A DNA stretch of 10,607 bases from RGIG3009 sp964433065 (lineage in GTDB: Bacteria; Bacillota; Clostridia; Oscillospirales; Acutalibacteraceae). The stretch is taken from assembly GCA_964433065.1 (NCBI GenBank), contig CAYSPZ010000059.1, positions 1 to 10,607 on the forward strand, written 5' to 3'. Shown here in pieces: positions 7,078 through 10,607 of the stretch (position 1 is the stretch's first letter; each line of letters opens with the position of its first letter). The translations under genes and the position numbers were made by a program. The notes under the pieces are model-generated. The model was not told the DNA's origin and searched no databases. It saw nothing but the letters and a program-made list of their open reading frames with translations.

Positions 7078-8070
7078 TTGAGAGAACCGCTCATCACCGA
7101 ATTGGAAGACTATTCCGTCCCGCGACGCAAAAAGAAGGCACGATCCCATCCGCTTATCGCGTTGATTGCCGACATTGCGGTGGCAGGTATTCTGTTGTGT
7201 ACCTTTGCGCTCTTTCACCACGTGCTTCCGCAAACCTACACACCGGTATCGCCGCCCTCCATACTTCCCGACGACGAAGTGGACAGTTCGACCTTGTCGG
7301 AAATGGAAAAGACCTTTAACGAACACTTTGAGTTTACACCGCAGACGACGGAAAATACCTATCGCAGTAAAAATATTACCATCGACGTAACGACCCATAC
7401 CGTCGGTGAAGGAAACAACAAAAACACCTACTATGTGGCGGACGTCTACGTGCGGTCGATCGAATGTTTCCGCACCGCTTTTGCCAAAGATACGTTCGGT
7501 CGCGGTCTTAACGAACCGCTCTTAAACATTTCGGGACGCAACAACGCGTTACTCGCCGTTTCGGGTGACTATTACGGGTTACACGACAACGGTCCCGTCA
7601 TTCGCAACGGTGTGTTGTATCGCAGTCGCCAAAGCAATGCCGACGTATGTGTATTGTACCGCGACGGGACGATGAAGACCTTTGCGGGACGTTCGTTCGA
7701 TGCCGAAGCGGCAATGGACGACGGCGCGTGGCAATCGTGGAGTTTCGGGCCATCGTTGCTGGATGCAAACGGGAAAGCCGCCACCTCTTTTAACAGTACC
7801 CTGACCAAGACGCACCCGCGTTGCGCGATCGGGTATTACGAACCTGGACATTATGCGTTCGTGTTGGTGGACGGCAGACAGGACAACTATTCCGAGGGTA
7901 TGACCCTTTCGGAACTGGCGAAATTGTTCGAGTCACTCGGTTGCAAAGTCGCGTACAATTTAGACGGCGGACGCTCCGCGCAGATGGCGTTTAATCAATC
8001 GCTCGTTAATCAACCGTATCTGGACGGGCGAAACATCAGCGACATCGTCTATATCGGGGAGGTGGAGTAA
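7078..8070 (+). CDS. Membrane-anchored phosphodiester glycosidase (NAGPA domain) protein
   Basis: The protein has a short basic cytoplasmic N-terminus (PRRKKKAR), one membrane helix (about residues 25-46, counted from TTG as 1), a linker, and an extracytoplasmic NAGPA domain (about 100-330). The family is named after the human enzyme that uncovers mannose-6-phosphate by cleaving GlcNAc-1-phosphodiesters. Bacterial members are thought to act on cell-surface sugar phosphodiesters such as teichoic acid or exopolysaccharide; the substrate here is unknown. Visible motifs are AVSGDYYG (160-167), NGPVIRNG (171-178), PRCAIGYY (247-254), VLVDGRQ (262-268), YNLDGGRSAQMAF (293-305) and GRNISDIVYIGE (317-328). 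An in-frame ATG exists at 7015, but it lies upstream of the likely promoter -10 and has no ribosome site. AAAGGAGG stands exactly 8 nt before the TTG at 7078, giving 330 aa. The next gene begins 1 bp after its stop. Confidence 0.88.
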   Translation: MREPLITELEDYSVPRRKKKARSHPLIALIADIAVAGILLCTFALFHHVLPQTYTPVSPPSILPDDEVDSSTLSEMEKTFNEHFEFTPQTTENTYRSKNITIDVTTHTVGEGNNKNTYYVADVYVRSIECFRTAFAKDTFGRGLNEPLLNISGRNNALLAVSGDYYGLHDNGPVIRNGVLYRSRQSNADVCVLYRDGTMKTFAGRSFDAEAAMDDGAWQSWSFGPSLLDANGKAATSFNSTLTKTHPRCAIGYYEPGHYAFVLVDGRQDNYSEGMTLSELAKLFESLGCKVAYNLDGGRSAQMAFNQSLVNQPYLDGRNISDIVYIGEVE

Positions 8071-8071
8071 T

Positions 8072-8275
8072 ATGAAACGAAGCGGTTTATTACTGTCCCA
8101 TCTCAACGTGATCGTATCCCTTTGCGTTTTCGTATTGCTCATCGTTGACCGTCTCAATCCCACGATGGGGTTTTTAAACAACACCGCCGCTACCGTCGGG
8201 ATCGGTGTGTTGTGCGTGGGAACGTTACTGTTGAGCATCTTGTGTTTGTTATCGAATACGCACCGGAAACGTTGA
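8072..8275 (+). CDS. Small two-helix membrane protein of unknown function
   Basis: This 67-aa protein has two predicted membrane helices (about 9-26 and 39-60) joined by a short loop with DRLNPTMGFLNN, and a basic C-terminus (THRKR) that would sit in the cytoplasm with the basic N-terminus. I do not recognise a family. Its ATG is 1 bp after the stop of the NAGPA gene, and its ribosome site GGGGAGGTGG lies within that gene's last codons, so the two are translationally coupled. It may be a membrane partner of the glycosidase; this rests on position only. Base and codon use match the left part of the window. Confidence 0.7.
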   Translation: MKRSGLLLSHLNVIVSLCVFVLLIVDRLNPTMGFLNNTAATVGIGVLCVGTLLLSILCLLSNTHRKR

Positions 8276-8360
8276 TAAAAGGAAGAACGATGTTTGCGGT
8301 TTTACCGCAAAATGATGTTGTGCCCTTGCGGACACAAACACAAAAAGAAAAGCACTCCGT

Positions 8361-8453
8361 ATGGACAATGTCATTAAGTTAAGCGAAATGGGGTTGTTCT
8401 GCTTAGTAGCCCCCCTCGTTCGAAAAACCGAGGGGGGCTCTTTTTTATATTGA
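8361..8453 (+). other. Doubtful 30-codon ORF overlapping the terminator
   Basis: An ATG at 8361 opens a 30-codon frame (MDNVIKLSEM at the start, ending at TGA 8451-8453). No ribosome site precedes it, and its second half is the terminator hairpin itself. Translation through an intrinsic terminator is improbable, so this is more likely part of a structured RNA than a protein gene. It is listed because a conserved RNA and a conserved mini-ORF would look alike here. Confidence 0.15.
8408..8446 (+). terminator. Strong intrinsic terminator ending the NAGPA operon
   Basis: An 11-bp perfect stem (8408-8418 with 8429-8439), six C-G pairs in a row, a 10-base loop, then CTTTTTT. It has no T tract on the minus strand, so it acts on + strand transcripts. 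It marks the point where base composition shifts. Confidence 0.92.
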
Positions 8454-8611
8454 AAATGCCAAGAATATGGTGAATTAACCCTCAAGATTCTTGAATGTGC
8501 TTTTGGTTTATGTATGAAAGGCAAAGCTATGAAACAATAAGCTCTCTTTTCACCACCTTTTTGACTTGTGAAAAACTACATTATCCTTTAGAACCCAACA
8601 TTCATAAAATG

Positions 8612-9151
8612 CTATAGATATATGTTTGTTTGTTTACTTGTAAACTTGTTGACAATCAGCAACAAATCAAGTTGGGCAATATATGCATCGATCAACTGTT
8701 TGGTGCTGTTATCTTTTTTGTTTGTGCCGACAGATTTTGTTGTTGTATAAAGCAGTGCCGCAGGAGCAATAGTAGATACCGCTTTTATAATTGCATTAGC
8801 GTGTAATAAAGATGAAATACCGAAGCCGGCAACTGCACCAACAACAGGGAGTGCGTAATTCATTATTTCCGAATTGCCTTTTGCAGGTTTAATTTCAGTA
8901 AAGACCATATCCTCCAAAAGAATGTTGTAAATCAACTCACCTTTTTCCGGGTTTTCTTCTTTGTATTTTTTCAGCCATCTGCCATTTTCATCATAATCGG
9001 ACTCCCAACACAAGCGAGCGTCACGCAATAATAGATTAAGTAACGGGTAGGTAAGTTGCTGTTTTGATGACTCTTTAAGTATTTTCCCTTTTAGAGAAGT
9101 AAGAAACTTCTCCCATTGTTTTTCAAAAGAATCCCTATATGTCCCATTCAT
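8612..9151 (-). CDS. Unrecognised protein with a glycine-rich membrane hairpin
   Basis: This 179-aa protein is not of a family I recognise. Residues 1-90 are charged and probably helical, with clusters such as KKYKEENPEKGE. Residues about 97-137 form a hydrophobic, Gly/Ala-rich pair of segments (MNYALPVVGAVAGFGISSLL, then AIIKAVSTIAPAALLYTTTK) that could insert as a hairpin. Residues 145-179 are a second helical part. The general plan (soluble helices, glycine-rich membrane hairpin, helix) repeats that of the upstream partner gene. The ATG is 3 bp after the partner's stop, and AAAGGAG lies within the partner's last codons, so the two are coupled and probably form a complex or work together at a membrane. 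The DNA is AT-rich, unlike the left part of the window. No clear terminator follows. Confidence 0.75.
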   Translation of the reverse strand: MNGTYRDSFEKQWEKFLTSLKGKILKESSKQQLTYPLLNLLLRDARLCWESDYDENGRWLKKYKEENPEKGELIYNILLEDMVFTEIKPAKGNSEIMNYALPVVGAVAGFGISSLLHANAIIKAVSTIAPAALLYTTTKSVGTNKKDNSTKQLIDAYIAQLDLLLIVNKFTSKQTNIYL

Positions 9152-9154
9152 TGA

Positions 9155-10261
9155 TTAAAACTCCTTTCCACATAGGATATTAAGCTGATTACTCAATGAT
9201 TGCAGCGCAAATTTGCGTTTTGAAATACTGTCCATATCTGTTTTTAAAGAGGCAATTTTCTCTTCAACAGTTGTTATCTTTTTCTTCTCATTTGCAATTT
9301 GCTCTGAAACAACTTTATGATATGATGTTAAATATTTGTTTATTTCAGTAGGAACACATTTACCAACTTGTGTCACATACTCATCAAAGCCTTTAGTCGC
9401 TCTATATATCACATCAGAAAAATATCCTTTAAGCGGAGTGCTCAGTTTTTCCTTTGTGGTCTTTTTAACTTCACCAACATCAGGTGAAAACATAGCGCCG
9501 CCAAACAACCCAATTATTCCGCCAATAATCGTACCAACTCCGGGGGCAATAGCTGTTCCGACAGCAGCTCCGGCAGCAGCTCCGCCAAAAACCGATTTAT
9601 TGTTACTTGAAAGTTGTTCTGCAATATATTTGCTTGCTTCGCTAAGATCGGTAGTCTTTATTGCAACAGATGTAGGAATGCTAATCTTTTCGTGCTTCAA
9701 ATCTACATTCAATATATCCAAATCAGCGAACAATTCCTCAAAAGATCTTCCAAATTCAATCATTTCTTCTTTGAACCAGTTGTAAACAGACCTATACTTT
9801 GTTTCTGCCTTGGCCACAATGTTTTGTGCCTCATTTAAACAAATATCTGACAATTCTGTATTTATAAATCTTTGTAATTCGTCAATTGAATTTAACGAAT
9901 CTACTTTGCTCATTACATTTGCATAAGCTTGATTTGACTGTTGTTCAAAGTATTGAATGATTGCATTACGCTGAGACCTTACAGTATTTTGAAAAGATTC
10001 TGTTCTTTGGCTGATTTGCAGCTCTACAAATGGCTTTAAATCCGTTTGCTGACTTCTGAGTAAAAAGTCAAGTTCGTCTTTATAACCATCTGATAAATCA
10101 GCCATTTTCTCGGAAATAGACAAGTACATTGCATCGATAAGCGATATCAACTTCTTTGTCTGTGCAACAATTTTCAGTCGCATCATATGTGAGAGCATAA
10201 GTGTTGTGCTATATCCATTTTTGCAGCACAAACAATAATCCGTAACATTTCTTTCACCCAT
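9155..10261 (-). CDS. Dynamin-stalk-like helical protein with glycine-zipper membrane segment, no GTPase domain
   Basis: This is a 368-aa protein. Residues 28-190 look all-helical (heptad-like stretches such as LKIVAQTKKLISLIDAMYL). Residues 225-258 are a long Gly/Ala-rich hydrophobic stretch (GGAAAGAAVGTAIAPGVG then IIGGIIGLFGG) with GxxxG spacing, and 262-360 are helical again, ending in a coiled coil (about 318-358). The helical bundle, glycine-zipper hairpin and helical return resemble the part of bacterial dynamin-like proteins that follows the GTPase. I find no P-loop, no G2-G4 motifs and no space for a GTPase domain: an in-frame TGA directly precedes the ATG. The first 25 residues carry an odd YCLCC cluster. 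The ribosome site is poor, and M22, M26 or M27 are possible later starts. A strong promoter lies just upstream. It is coupled to the downstream 179-aa gene. Function is unknown; membrane remodelling, a toxin or defence role are guesses. Confidence 0.75.
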   Translation of the reverse strand: MGERNVTDYCLCCKNGYSTTLMLSHMMRLKIVAQTKKLISLIDAMYLSISEKMADLSDGYKDELDFLLRSQQTDLKPFVELQISQRTESFQNTVRSQRNAIIQYFEQQSNQAYANVMSKVDSLNSIDELQRFINTELSDICLNEAQNIVAKAETKYRSVYNWFKEEMIEFGRSFEELFADLDILNVDLKHEKISIPTSVAIKTTDLSEASKYIAEQLSSNNKSVFGGAAAGAAVGTAIAPGVGTIIGGIIGLFGGAMFSPDVGEVKKTTKEKLSTPLKGYFSDVIYRATKGFDEYVTQVGKCVPTEINKYLTSYHKVVSEQIANEKKKITTVEEKIASLKTDMDSISKRKFALQSLSNQLNILCGKEF

Positions 10262-10329
10262 TCAATTCTTGTAAAACAAAATACCGCATTAAGTCCTACA
10301 AAAGATTATAATTCAACCAATTATATCAT

Positions 10330-10358
10330 ATTATAACACAAAAACCTGCAAAATACAA
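10330..10358 (-). promoter_or_regulatory. Extended -10 sigma-A promoter of the accessory two-gene operon
   Basis: On the minus strand TTGTAT (10353-10358), a 17-bp spacer and a perfect TATAAT (10330-10335) preceded by TGT form an extended -10 promoter. Predicted start near 10323 leaves a leader of about 62 nt. It shows that the pair does not depend on the gene at the right edge for transcription. Confidence 0.8.
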
Positions 10359-10453
10359 TGTGTTTTCTTGTTGTTATATGGTTTAATGTAGATGGCATAA
10401 CTTCAGGCAATTACGAATAACACGATGAATGTGCCGATTTTAAGCATAATAAT

Positions 10454-10501
10454 GCCCCGTTGGGAGCGCAGATTTTTCTGCATTCCCAACGGGGCTTTTT
10501 T
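10454..10501. terminator. Strong intrinsic terminator hairpin at the right border of the AT-rich module
   Basis: A perfect 12-bp stem (10454-10465 with 10484-10495) is topped by a second 5-bp stem (GCAGA/TCTGC, loop TTTT). The + strand gives TTTTTT right after. On the minus strand the run after the hairpin is ATTATTATG, weaker but possibly enough for the gene ending at 10504, which lies 8 bp away. No + strand gene leads into it. Confidence 0.8.
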
Positions 10502-10503
10502 CG

Positions 10504-10607
10504 TTATATCAGGTCTTTTATGGCTTCTTTTAATATTGCAAGCGCCTTTTCACATTTTTTGTGTGCGGTATTGGCGGAACTGTATTCGTGGTCGGTGGCA
10601 ATATCGG
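10504..10607 (-). CDS. C-terminal end of an unidentified gene, cut by the window
   Basis: Reading inward from the right edge, one minus-strand frame stays open for 33 codons and stops with TAA at 10504-10506. It ends AHKKCEKALAILKEAIKDLI, a charged amphipathic helix. It was chosen over other frames because the stop is followed at once by a terminator hairpin. Its base composition is closer to 50% GC in its upstream half, unlike the AT-rich pair. The family cannot be told from so little. Confidence 0.5.
   Translation of the reverse strand, partial: DIATDHEYSSANTAHKKCEKALAILKEAIKDLI

Larger units (their letters stand above)
8276..8611. other. 336-base gap: structured + strand 3' region, terminator, then AT-rich DNA with short palindromes
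   Basis: From 8293 to 8311 an 8-bp hairpin (TTTGCGGT, loop TTT, ACCGCAAA) stands 17 bp after the small membrane gene. A second short pairing is TTGTG with CACAA around 8318-8338. A third is TAAGCGAA with TTCTGCTTA (about 8381-8405, one bulge), followed by the terminator at 8408-8446. The three hairpins in line suggest a folded 3' UTR or a separate small RNA. After the terminator the DNA becomes AT-rich. It holds the odd 13-base palindrome TCAAGATTCTTGA (8482-8494), one arm of which also pairs with CAAGAAT (8460-8466), and TTTTCAC/GTGAAAA (8547-8553 with 8568-8574). I see no gene longer than 30 codons here with a ribosome site. Confidence 0.5.

Noticed and set aside
8547..8574. TTTTCAC/GTGAAAA repeat as terminator of the accessory operon
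   Set aside because: A 7-bp AT-rich stem with a 14-base loop and no T tract on the minus strand; too weak to call.
9155..10261. Complete dynamin-family GTPase
   Set aside because: No P-loop or other GTPase motifs in the 368 residues, and an in-frame stop right before the start.
8454..10450. Insertion sequence or integrase-borne element
   Set aside because: No transposase or integrase gene, no terminal inverted repeats or convincing direct repeats that I could find at the edges of the AT-rich block.

Overview
The window looks like a chromosomal piece of a spore-forming Firmicute of class Clostridia, probably of the Oscillospiraceae/Ruminococcaceae type. This rests on a BofA-family sporulation regulator, SecG, a clostridial-style second type II topoisomerase pair, Shine-Dalgarno (SD) sites close to AGGAGG, and a gut-type GH2 beta-galactosidase. 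The housekeeping part has moderate GC (one sampled 60-base row is 52%). The stretch from about 8450 to 10440 is clearly AT-richer (a sampled row is 33%).

Layout. At the left edge is the 3' part of a + strand GH2 glycosidase gene, with two in-frame stop codons on either side of its catalytic nucleophile codon. It meets the minus-strand genes at a symmetric, bidirectional terminator (908-941). The minus-strand block, in transcription order, is: parE-like then parC-like (one operon, 6895 to 2641, from a strong promoter at 6950-6977); secG (2442 to 2191, own promoter and terminator); then bofA and pgeF (2092 to 952), preceded by a sequence resembling a sigma-E promoter. Between parC and secG lies a structured stretch with two mutually exclusive hairpins, which reads as an attenuator or small RNA on the + strand.

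Divergent from parE, a + strand pair encodes a membrane-anchored NAGPA-type phosphodiester glycosidase (real start a TTG at 7078) and a two-helix membrane mini-protein. A structured 3' region and a strong terminator (8408-8446) follow.

Beyond that terminator is an AT-rich accessory module of two minus-strand genes with their own extended -10 promoter. One is a 368-aa helical protein with a long glycine-zipper membrane segment, resembling the stalk and membrane part of bacterial dynamin-like proteins but without a GTPase domain. The other is a tightly coupled 179-aa protein with its own glycine-rich membrane hairpin. I recognise neither as a named family. This module is the best candidate for an undescribed system here. 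A strong hairpin (10454-10501) and the last codons of another minus-strand gene close the window.
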